Shown here one piece after another: positions 25,562 through 32,878 of a DNA stretch of 36,397 bases. The first letter of the stretch is position 1. Each line of letters starts with the position of its first letter. The notes beneath the pieces are model-generated. The model made no database searches. It had not been told where the DNA came from and saw only the letters and a program-made list of their open reading frames with translations. A program made the position numbers and the translations under genes. This DNA is from JAVBNT01 sp031551355 (GTDB lineage Bacteria > Vulcanimicrobiota > CADAWZ01), in contig JAVBNT010000017.1 of assembly GCA_031551355.1 (NCBI GenBank), positions 1 to 36,397 of the forward strand. The letters are read 5' to 3'.

Positions 25562-26566
25562 ATGTTTAACAAACCGCCTTACACCATCACGGAAAAAGCC
25601 GCCGATTATTTGGCGAAAATAGTGGAAACGGTAACCAGGCTTGAACTTGTAACCGGATTCAAACGCGATATAAAGCTTCACAGAGAAAACCGTATGCGGA
25701 CAATCCACTCATCCCTTGCCATCGAAGGAAACTCCCTTTCTCTAAATGAGATGACCGCCGTAATTCAGGGGAAACTGATCGCGGGCAAGCAGGAAGAGAT
25801 CAAAGAAGTCAAAAATGCCTACGAAGCATACGATAAAATTATGACATTCGATCCCTATTCCGTTGACGATTTTCTAAAAGCAAACCAGCTGATGACGCAA
25901 GGTCTTGTCAAAGAGTCCGGAAAATTTCGAAGCGGCGATGTAGGCGTCTTTGACGGAGAAACGGTGGTTCACATTGGTGCGCGCCCGCAATTTGTTACGC
26001 AATTGATAGAGGAATTATTTGGATGGGCTAAAGAGTCGAGTCTACATCCTTTACTAAAAAGTGCAATCATGCATTACGAAATCGAAACAATACATCCATT
26101 CGCCGATGGCAACGGGCGTATAGGCAGATTATGGCAAACGCTGCTGCTTGCCAAATAGAATACAATTTTCGCGTGGGTGCCAATGGAGCCGATTTTGTAT
26201 CAAAACAGACCGCAATACTATCTGGCAATTGAAAATGCAAGAAAGGTCAATGATTCCGGAATATTTATTGAGTTCACGCTTTCCGCAATTGCAGAAATCA
26301 TTGCACTTCAAGAAAAGCACCAAGTTGAGCACCAAGTTGAATTGATCGAGACAATGCTTGACATTTTGAAAGCTCTCGAAAATAAAAGTCTGTCACGCAA
26401 AGAAATTTTTGCAGCAATAGGTATAAACGGCGATTACCGTTCTTTTAAAAGAAACATCGAACCGCTTCTAACCAAAGGGTTTATCGAGATGACCGTACCT
26501 GACAAACCTAACAGCAAACTACAAAAATACCGGCTGACAGATAAAGGTTTTTTAAGACTTCGCTAA
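25562..26566 (+). pseudogene. Fic-domain protein interrupted by one in-frame amber codon
   Basis: Two halves in the same frame are separated only by TAG at 26156-26158. The first (198 codons) has the inhibitory motif SSLAIEGN (50-57) and the complete Fic active site HPFADGNGRIGR (178-189). The second continues NTIFAWVPMEPILYQNRPQY and ends with a winged-helix domain (LSRKEIFAAIGINGDYRSFKR in outline). Relatives have LLLAKW at the junction, so a Trp TGG has become TAG. The rest is intact at a typical length of about 334 residues. The upstream half alone keeps the AMPylation site but loses helices that normally close the fold. It follows the MNT gene by 32 nt, with GAGGAA before the ATG. Nonsense mutation is the simplest reading; suppression or sequencing error is possible. 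Confidence 0.8.
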
Positions 26567-26961
26567 AATTTAACTTCCCTGCTATTTTCCTGCATTACCC
26601 CACTCTGCTTTCGTATTTTTAGAAATAAAAACACGGCTGCGATCACAGGCAGCAGATACAGCGGCGGCACAAAGAAAAGTATCATCCCTACAAAAGCTGA
26701 AATAATAAACGATTGAACTCCGCTAAGCTTATATGAACGGTAAAACAAAGCAAAGCAGCAACACAAAGGGGCTAATCCGGTAACAGGTGCGAAGGCACTC
26801 AAAAGTGAAGCAAAAAATGCCAGACAAAATCCTATAATAAAAGCAGAAATCCAATTGTTGGCTTCATTTTTAGGCCTGAAATATCTAACGGAATAAAAAA
26901 CCAAAACGGCAATGGCTGTTCCTTTTACAAGCGCGGAGAAAGTTAAAAGTAAAGAATTCAT
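26563..26961 (-). CDS. Small membrane protein with KNEANNW motif (copy 2)
   Basis: A 132-residue integral membrane protein related to the one encoded at 1074-1538. The shared core is YSVRYFRPKNEANNWISAFI, then a small-residue helix (FASLLSAF), a YRSYKLSG loop and a last LLPVIAAVFLFLK helix with a basic, polar tail. It is shorter at the N-terminus than copy 1. A GGTGG lies about 8 nt upstream of the ATG at 26961. Its stop overlaps the stop of the Fic gene on the other strand, so the two are convergent with no terminator between them. Function unknown. Confidence 0.75.
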   Translation of the reverse strand: MNSLLLTFSALVKGTAIAVLVFYSVRYFRPKNEANNWISAFIIGFCLAFFASLLSAFAPVTGLAPLCCCFALFYRSYKLSGVQSFIISAFVGMILFFVPPLYLLPVIAAVFLFLKIRKQSGVMQENSREVKF

Positions 26962-27092
26962 TATTACTATCCACCAAATTACTGTCAGGATATCTTACAC
27001 TTTATTCAGTAAATTTCCTGTGCACATAAATTAACTATAAATCCGCTTCATTTTACAGTCTATACATAAAAATTAATTTCACGCACACAATA

Positions 27093-27121
27093 TTGACATT
27101 AAACATAAATTTATTTACAAT
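27093..27121 (+). promoter_or_regulatory. Strong sigma-70 promoter of the RelB/DinJ-like gene
   Basis: TTGACA (27093-27098), a 17-bp spacer and TACAAT (27116-27121) form a near-consensus promoter 23 nt before the ATG at 27145. A 10-bp palindrome ATAAATTTAT lies in the spacer (27105-27114). The same palindrome overlaps the start codon at 27137-27146, 32 bp away, about three helical turns. By analogy with RelB-type autoregulation these are candidate operators. Confidence 0.65.
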
Positions 27122-27144
27122 ACAATTAAAAAGGAAATAAATTT

Positions 27145-27372
27145 ATGGCACAAATAAATGTAAATATCAGAATAGATGAGACTTTAAAAAATGAGTTTGA
27201 ACAGGTATGCTCTGAAATGGGACTGACGATGACGGCCGCATTCACTATTTTTGCTAAAGCCGTTACCAGAAAACGGGCAATACCTTTCGAAGTTTCCGCT
27301 GTCAAACCTCCGCAGGATATTACTTTACCAGGTTTTGTATTTGGTTCAACATTTGTAAGAAATAAGGGATAA
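27145..27372 (+). CDS. RelB/DinJ-family antitoxin, orphan
   Basis: A 75-residue protein of the RelB/DinJ ribbon-helix-helix antitoxin family. The pattern MAQINVNIRIDETLKNEFEQ, then EMGLTMTAAFTIFAKAV and RAIPFEV, is typical of the DNA-binding half. The C-terminal toxin-binding tail is short (ends TFVRNKG). AAGGA lies 9 nt before the ATG. No YafQ/RelE toxin follows: the next 250 bp hold an inverted-repeat element that begins 7 bp after the stop. The toxin may have been lost when that element arrived, or the protein may act alone as a repressor of its own promoter. Confidence 0.85.
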   Translation: MAQINVNIRIDETLKNEFEQVCSEMGLTMTAAFTIFAKAVTRKRAIPFEVSAVKPPQDITLPGFVFGSTFVRNKG

Positions 27373-27378
27373 ACAACA

Positions 27379-27542
27379 TCAATGTCACTAAGTTAAGAGA
27401 AAATGGTTTCTCACAGAGAAGAGGAGAACACAGAGAGTTTTACCCGGTATTTATCCTCCGTGTCCTCTGTTAGGGACAGACAGAACTTCCCAATCAAAGA
27501 TATCAAAATTAGCGGCGAAAAATACTAACTTAATGACATTGA
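27379..27542. mobile_element. 164-bp element with 17-bp terminal inverted repeats (MITE-like)
   Basis: The ends TCAATGTCACTAAGTTA (27379-27395) and TAACTTAATGACATTGA (27526-27542) are inverted repeats matching at 16 of 17 positions. The interior has no gene. It contains a purine-rich stretch (CACAGAGAAGAGGAGAACAC at about 27413-27432) and a matching pyrimidine-rich part (ATCCTCCGTGTCCTCTGTTA at about 27456-27475), which can pair. Small size, terminal repeats and no coding frame suggest a non-autonomous element. No target-site duplication is obvious. Confidence 0.55.
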
Positions 27543-27630
27543 ATCAACAAGCCCTCAACACGTAAAAAATTATAATTTTTAAGTGGTAATTAAAAGCAAT
27601 TTACAAATCGTGAAATGGGAGGGTGAGTAA

Positions 27631-28527
27631 TTGAAAAGTAAAATTTTAATTGCGCTTATTTTGGTATTATTTTTTACATTATGGATTGCATTCTCAAATC
27701 ACAAAGAGGATATCTGCGAAACGACATTCAACATAGAAGCATTCGACTATAACTATATAGAACCGGTAAAAGGAGTAATTATAACGGCAGACAACCCTGC
27801 GCTTAGCCTAAAAAACTCCACAGCCGATGACGGTTCTTTCAGTTTTAATTCAAGACTACCTCCCGGAACAACATTTACGCTCCGTTTTGAAAAAGACGGC
27901 TATATAATACGCCCCCAAAGAGTTACGTTCAGACAGCCTGAGGGAAAAACAAGTCACTATGTCGAGCTAACGGCATATAGCGAATCGGAATATAAAGGGC
28001 TTACATATCCAAATCTGGTTATGGTATACCCCAAAAACGATTCAAGAACAGAAAAAATTTTAGTCGAAAAATCTACAATATGTGAAGGCATGCATTATGG
28101 TTCCGTAATGCTTACAGACGGGAGTATTTACAAATTCTCCATCACAGAAAAAAGCATATGGCCCAGAACAGTAGAGTATTATAATAGTGTAATTTTAGAT
28201 AGCCTGACGGAAAAAACAGGCGATGTTCCCCAGGGAGATCTGGAAAAAATAAAAAAATACAGTAAAAATACGGAAAAGCAATGGATACTTACAGGTAATC
28301 GACTTCATGACTACTATTTCTACCCCCGACCTCTTCATCCTCAACCAAAAGATATATACATATTGGACTACATACGCGATTACTCCCAAGCCGATCGCAA
28401 CGATTCTACATACATGCTCAATTCCTTTTATAAAGAAGTAAGAGTTCATGGGGATGCAGGCAAGAGAGTAAACACAGACGAAAACTCTGAATCCCTTTTA
28501 AAAATTATAAAGAAATACATCCAATGA
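27631..28527 (+). CDS. Anchored Ig-like protein with shared C-terminal module (paralogue A)
   Basis: A 298-residue exported or membrane-anchored protein of unknown function. It starts at a TTG with GGGAGGGTG 7-9 nt upstream. Residues 4-21 are one hydrophobic segment without a lipobox. Residues about 35-115 form a transthyretin/carboxypeptidase-regulatory-like beta domain (VKGVIITADNPALS, DDGSFSFNSRLPPGTTF). Residues 142-298 carry the module common to this cluster: ILVEKS, YGSVMLTDGSIYKF (156-169), NSVILDSLTEKTGDVP (185-200), DLEKIKKY (203-210) and a tail ending NTDENSESLLKIIKKYI. The N-terminal half is shared with the next gene, and the C-terminal half with those at 31308 and 32265. It is the first gene of a four-gene tandem family. 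Confidence 0.8.
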   Translation: MKSKILIALILVLFFTLWIAFSNHKEDICETTFNIEAFDYNYIEPVKGVIITADNPALSLKNSTADDGSFSFNSRLPPGTTFTLRFEKDGYIIRPQRVTFRQPEGKTSHYVELTAYSESEYKGLTYPNLVMVYPKNDSRTEKILVEKSTICEGMHYGSVMLTDGSIYKFSITEKSIWPRTVEYYNSVILDSLTEKTGDVPQGDLEKIKKYSKNTEKQWILTGNRLHDYYFYPRPLHPQPKDIYILDYIRDYSQADRNDSTYMLNSFYKEVRVHGDAGKRVNTDENSESLLKIIKKYIQ

Positions 28528-28646
28528 TAACATTACTGGAATAATTTTAATTTAAACTGTCACATTCCGCTTTTTAGATTGATCAACTATAAATTTCTGT
28601 ATTTTTAGAAAAAACCGGCTAATATTTGAAACGGGAGGACGTTTAA

Positions 28647-31043
28647 TTGAAAAGCAAAACTTTAATCGCGATTACCCGGATGTTATTTTTTACATTATTA
28701 ATTGCATTGTTAACTGCATTATTACTTAATAGGTATAACGACTATAGAAAGATATTTGAAATATCCGTAAGCGACACCAGCGGCAACCCCGTAGAAGGAG
28801 TGACAATAACGGCAGACAGCCCCAATTTTGAATTGATAAACGCCAGAACCGACACCTTGGGAAATTTCCGGTTTAGCACCGTCCTTCCTACAGGCTCTGC
28901 ATTCAAACTCTCTTTCAAAAAAAACGGCCATATAATCCATTCACGCTCAATAACAGTAAACCGCTCCGACGAAACCATTATTACACCGCTGGAAATAACG
29001 GCATATACCCCATTCGTTTTCGGTAAAACCGAAGGCAGCGTATCGTCTGTATACTGGCCGGCCGGTATTATCGACTGCGGATACAGCGGAATAGCGGCGT
29101 CTCCTGACGGAAAATACCTGTATTACTCAATAAACAGCCGAAGTGATACCGTCAGGGACAATGTCATTATGAAAATAGAACTTACCCCGGATAAAGGCAC
29201 TGTCCCCGGCAAAGCAATTATCTTCGCCGGAGATGAATCTTCCTATGGAGTTACTGACGGGATCGGTAAAAATGCAAACTTTGGGCAGCTGGGTCCCATA
29301 AAAATTTCTCCGGACGGAGAAACACTTTACGCAGCCGACATCAATTGCATAAGGATTATTGATACTTCAACAGCTGAGGTTAAAACCGTTTCATTAAAGA
29401 ATCACGACCGCCGCGGTGACGCAGCAGAAACAAACTCATTGTTCGATGACTGCATTCAGGCGTCCGCACTAAGCGCGGACGGGAAAACACTCTACCTAAC
29501 CGACGGCTATTGCATAAAACGGGCAGATACAAAGACATGGAACGTCGATACTATTGCTGGAAAGACCAACCCTGATGACAGAGAGTCTGCCTATTACTGC
29601 GAAAAAGAAAAATACAACGACGGCAACGGAACAGAAGCAAGATTCAATCGTATCAGAGGCCTTGTAACCACCGGAGACAGCACCACGCTATATGCCGCAG
29701 ATTTTTACAACCATAAAATACGGAAAATAATTGTCGGTAAAACACAGGCCCTGACAAAGGTGCAAACAATATGCAAATCCCAATCATTCGATTTTAACAG
29801 AATTTATTACCCGGATCTGTTACTTTCGCAAGACAATACAAAACTTTATCTCGCTGACATGGAAAAACACAGAATAGCGGAGATCGCTCTTGGTTCACAG
29901 AAGGCGGATACTTTTGTCAACTGCGGTAAAAACGAAACCAGGGATGGTTTTGTAAGACCGATGAACCTGAAAGTTCCTATTGCAATGAGCTGGAGCGCCG
30001 ATTACAAAACAATTTATTTCAAGGACATCGTCAAAAACATCAAAGCCGTCAACACAGTTACAAAGTCCGTAAATACGGTATTATGCTCCACTGTGGACCA
30101 CCATTACAGGGCCGATACCATTTCTGCAATGGCTGCGGCAAACGACGGCAAAAAACTGTATGTTTCGGTAACCAGAAAAAACAGTATCTTTGAATTTGGC
30201 ACTGACAGCGGCATATTCAGTCCTATCGCCGGCAGCGGCAAACGCGAAATAAACGACGGAACCGGAAAATCGGCAAGCTTCTATTTCCCCAAGAAGATAG
30301 TGCTGTCTCCTGACGGTAAAATGCTTTACATTGCCGATGCCGATCCCAATGAAGTTGTTTTCACTGCCAGGATAAGGGTGGTAAATCTTGTTGACAGGAG
30401 TGTCACGACTCTTATCAACACCGGCGACAGTCTCCATTCAATGGCAATTTCCCCGGACGGGCGCTACCTTTATACCGGCTCACTGGATTATTCCAATCAC
30501 AGAAATTATCAGGTAATCAAAAAAATAGATATTACAGCCCAAACTGTTGTTACCCTGGCCGGAAACATAAGAGGACATGCCGACGGAGTCGGTCCGAAGG
30601 CAAAAATGGGGATGGTGAGTGCATTGGCCGTATCACCGGACGGTGCATATATATTTTTTACCGACACAGGCAACGGCAGATCGGTTGGCAGCTTTTCTTC
30701 GATCAGAAGACTTGAGCTGTCCACAAACAAAGTTACAACGCTCGCCGCCGGCGGGCTTTCCGATAAAGTTAACGCAATAGCCGTATACCCGGACAATACA
30801 TTACTGGCGTTTTCCGATAATAAGGCAATAAAAATAATGTCCCTGAAGACGTTTGAAGTTAGAACAATTGCCGGCAAGGAAAATGAAACGGGATTTGTTG
30901 ACGCGGCCGGAGCGGAAGCGCGGTTTGACGATACGGTTGACCTTGCTTTCTGCGACGGCGGCAGCAGGCTGTTTGTTCTCGACAAATACGGGGCAATCAG
31001 GACAATTGCGGCGATATACAGCAAAAGGAAATGGATAAAATAA
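28647..31043 (+). CDS. Anchored Ig-like + NHL-type beta-propeller protein
   Basis: A 798-residue extracytoplasmic protein. It starts at a TTG with GGGAGGACG upstream, a leader nearly the same as those of the genes at 27631 and 31308. A hydrophobic anchor at 5-28 is followed by an Ig-like/transthyretin domain (about 36-120; VEGVTITADSPNFE) related to that of the preceding gene. Residues about 125-790 are NHL/TolB-like propeller repeats: SPDGKYLYYS, SPDGETLYAAD, SADGKTLYLTD, SPDGKMLYIAD, SPDGRYLYTGS, SPDGAYIFFTD, and 'G.GTEARF/GKSASF' blades. Such propellers usually bind partners or carbohydrate; no catalytic site is evident. Its 3' end overlaps a fragment of the cluster's C-terminal module in another frame (31010-31258), which hints that the protein once continued into that module. 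Confidence 0.85.
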   Translation: MKSKTLIAITRMLFFTLLIALLTALLLNRYNDYRKIFEISVSDTSGNPVEGVTITADSPNFELINARTDTLGNFRFSTVLPTGSAFKLSFKKNGHIIHSRSITVNRSDETIITPLEITAYTPFVFGKTEGSVSSVYWPAGIIDCGYSGIAASPDGKYLYYSINSRSDTVRDNVIMKIELTPDKGTVPGKAIIFAGDESSYGVTDGIGKNANFGQLGPIKISPDGETLYAADINCIRIIDTSTAEVKTVSLKNHDRRGDAAETNSLFDDCIQASALSADGKTLYLTDGYCIKRADTKTWNVDTIAGKTNPDDRESAYYCEKEKYNDGNGTEARFNRIRGLVTTGDSTTLYAADFYNHKIRKIIVGKTQALTKVQTICKSQSFDFNRIYYPDLLLSQDNTKLYLADMEKHRIAEIALGSQKADTFVNCGKNETRDGFVRPMNLKVPIAMSWSADYKTIYFKDIVKNIKAVNTVTKSVNTVLCSTVDHHYRADTISAMAAANDGKKLYVSVTRKNSIFEFGTDSGIFSPIAGSGKREINDGTGKSASFYFPKKIVLSPDGKMLYIADADPNEVVFTARIRVVNLVDRSVTTLINTGDSLHSMAISPDGRYLYTGSLDYSNHRNYQVIKKIDITAQTVVTLAGNIRGHADGVGPKAKMGMVSALAVSPDGAYIFFTDTGNGRSVGSFSSIRRLELSTNKVTTLAAGGLSDKVNAIAVYPDNTLLAFSDNKAIKIMSLKTFEVRTIAGKENETGFVDAAGAEARFDDTVDLAFCDGGSRLFVLDKYGAIRTIAAIYSKRKWIK

Positions 31044-31258
31044 AAGATTACTGCACAAATATCAAAGAACGGTGTATAAAAGGCAACATTATCACCACAA
31101 GTCATTCAAGCGGTTATATACGGGTGTACAACTATCTGGATAATAAGAAAATATTACTTTATGCAACAGGTTCGCAAACGGTAATAAATACAGATAAAAA
31201 CTCGGAACCCTTATTGGATGTAATCAACAAATGCATCAATAGCCAACAAAAGCTGTAA
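31031..31258 (+). pseudogene. Detached fragment of the cluster's C-terminal module
   Basis: A frame of 75 codons (MDKIKDYCTNIKER, then YIRVYNYLDNKKILLYATGS, then NTDKNSEPLLDVINKCI) matches the second half of the C-terminal module of the proteins at 27631, 31308 and 32265. Similarity reaches upstream of the ATG: in this frame GDIQQKEMDKIKDY, from about 31010, aligns with GDVPQGDLEKIKKY. That part lies inside the end of the beta-propeller gene in a different frame. I think it is a remnant separated by deletion or frameshift, though it could be translated from the AAAGGA before its ATG. Confidence 0.5.
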
Positions 31259-31307
31259 AAACGTGTTGATGATCATAAAAAATATTAAGCAACAGGAGGA
31301 CGCCTAA

Positions 31308-32180
31308 TTGAAAAGCAAAAAACTAACCGCACTGATTTTGATATTATTCTTTACATCCCTTACATTTTTCACGCTACTGATTGCAGTATCACTTCACCGG
31401 CCTAAAAGCATAAGCCGTTACTACAGTAAAAAAACAGTTAAACCATCTTCGCGCCCCGATACTAAGCCACGATTACAACCGGACAACCTTGACTCACAAG
31501 GTGAATTCAGAACTCCGGTATATCTGCAAAAAAGATTCAAAACAGATGAAAAAATTTTAGTCGAAATATCAACACAATTATATGAGCGTCCCTATAATAA
31601 ATATGACGGTTCCGATAATAATAGAGAGCACTACGGAACAGTAATTCTTACGGACGGGAGCATTTACAGATTTGACACAGGCTTCAATATCATCCAAAAA
31701 GAGACCGAAGAAAAAACAAGGCACACAACGTTACGGAAATACAGCAGTATAATTTTGGACAACCTGACGGAAAAAACAGGCGATGTTCCTCATGAAGATC
31801 TGGAAAAAATAAAAAAATACGGCAATAACATTAAAAAACAGTTTATGAAAGAATCTCCAATTAACCTGTCTCATATACACCATGAGCTACGTGTATACGA
31901 CTCTTCAGATAACAAACAAATTATGCTCTACTGCAGAGGTAGCGGCATGATAATAAACACGGACAAAAATTCAGAAAACTTAATAAACATAATCTGTAAA
32001 CATACCGGCATAAAAATTGATATAAACGGGTGTTATTCAAACTGTATACAATCCGAGTTTATGACGTCGGAAATCCGGCAGTATCTGCTTTTCCGCTATC
32101 CACTGAGCGAAAAGATAAAAGAAATTTTAGACTACGATGTATTAAAATGGTGGGTAAACAACAGGATTGGCAAAGATTAA
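31308..32180 (+). CDS. Anchored protein with shared C-terminal module (paralogue B)
   Basis: A 290-residue protein that starts at a TTG with AGGAGGACG upstream. Residues 5-28 form a hydrophobic anchor. Residues 35-75 are a basic, Pro/Ser-rich linker (KKTVKPSSRPDTKPRLQ) without the Ig-like domain of its neighbours. Residues 82-232 are the cluster module: ILVEIS, YGTVILTDGSIYRF (109-122), YSSIILDNLTEKTGDVP (145-161), DLEKIKKY (164-171), ELRVYDSSDNKQIML and INTDKNSENLINII. A unique tail of about 58 residues follows with two cysteines (CYSNC) and ends WWVNNRIGKD. It follows the fragment at 31031 by 49 nt. Function unknown. I infer the same cell-surface location as its neighbours. Confidence 0.78.
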   Translation: MKSKKLTALILILFFTSLTFFTLLIAVSLHRPKSISRYYSKKTVKPSSRPDTKPRLQPDNLDSQGEFRTPVYLQKRFKTDEKILVEISTQLYERPYNKYDGSDNNREHYGTVILTDGSIYRFDTGFNIIQKETEEKTRHTTLRKYSSIILDNLTEKTGDVPHEDLEKIKKYGNNIKKQFMKESPINLSHIHHELRVYDSSDNKQIMLYCRGSGMIINTDKNSENLINIICKHTGIKIDINGCYSNCIQSEFMTSEIRQYLLFRYPLSEKIKEILDYDVLKWWVNNRIGKD

Positions 32181-32264
32181 TACACCATAAATTATGCCGA
32201 AGTGAAATAATAGCCGTTTTTCTGCAACTTACTTAGAGTAAAACCCGCGCTCAGGAGGCATAAA

Positions 32265-32795
32265 ATGAAACAAACACTGTCAGGAATAGCTCTATTAATA
32301 CTGTTGGCCATCTCATTATTCTTGCAAAACTCACAAAACGAAAACTTTGTCCAGGCAAAAATTAAACCCGGGAAAGATGAAATGGTTTTAGCCGAAAAGT
32401 CGTATATCAACTTCGCCTGGGGATTTCAGTATAAAGGAACGGTAATTCTTACCAACGGCAGCATCTACCGGTTTGACGCCGGAAGTCAAAGAGAAAGAAT
32501 TATGAAATGCAGAACGGCAAAAGATTACAGCAGTTTGATATTGGATAACCTGACTGAAAAAGCCAGCATTGTTCCACAAAAAGATTTGGAAAAAATAAAA
32601 AAACAGGCAGGCAACATAAAAGAAAAACTGCAGGAAAAATCCGCCGCCAATGACGCCGGCAGCACTTCTGTAAAAATATATAATTATACAGAAAACAGAC
32701 AGATTTTGCTCGATGAAAAAGGAGATTGGATAAGAAAAAACACCGACAAAACTGCCGGTGAATTACTGAAAACAATCAACAAATACATCCGCTGA
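32265..32795 (+). CDS. Short exported protein that is almost only the shared module (paralogue C)
   Basis: A 176-residue protein. The ATG at 32265 has AGGAGG 6 nt upstream, unlike the TTG starts of its relatives. Residues 4-20 are a signal sequence or anchor (LSGIALLILLAISLFL). From residue 40 on it is the cluster module: MVLAEKS, YKGTVILTNGSIYRF (56-70), YSSLILDNLTEKASIVP (88-104), DLEKIKK (107-113), VKIYNYTENRQILLDEKG and NTDKTAGELLKTINKYI. This shows the module can stand alone as a domain of about 135 residues. It is the last plus-strand gene of the cluster and is convergent with the gene at 32879-34285. Confidence 0.78.
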   Translation: MKQTLSGIALLILLAISLFLQNSQNENFVQAKIKPGKDEMVLAEKSYINFAWGFQYKGTVILTNGSIYRFDAGSQRERIMKCRTAKDYSSLILDNLTEKASIVPQKDLEKIKKQAGNIKEKLQEKSAANDAGSTSVKIYNYTENRQILLDEKGDWIRKNTDKTAGELLKTINKYIR

Positions 32796-32878
32796 CAAAA
32801 GACATAATGCAAAAATATATTGGAAAACAAGGGTTTACAAATAACGGTATGAAGGCCAGGGTATGAAACGTAAACCGA

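Noticed and set aside
25562..26566. Amber recoding (for example pyrrolysine) in the Fic gene
   Set aside because: All clear genes here use ordinary stops, the site is a Trp in relatives, and no Pyl machinery is visible in the window; a point mutation is simpler.
30509..31105. 198-codon minus-strand frame over the end of the propeller gene
   Set aside because: The product has a Ser/Ala/Pro/Val bias typical of an antisense shadow, and it overlaps a well-supported gene.
32832..32876. GGTTTAC/GTAAACC inverted repeat between convergent genes
   Set aside because: A 7-bp stem with a 31-nt loop and no T-run is too weak to call a terminator.
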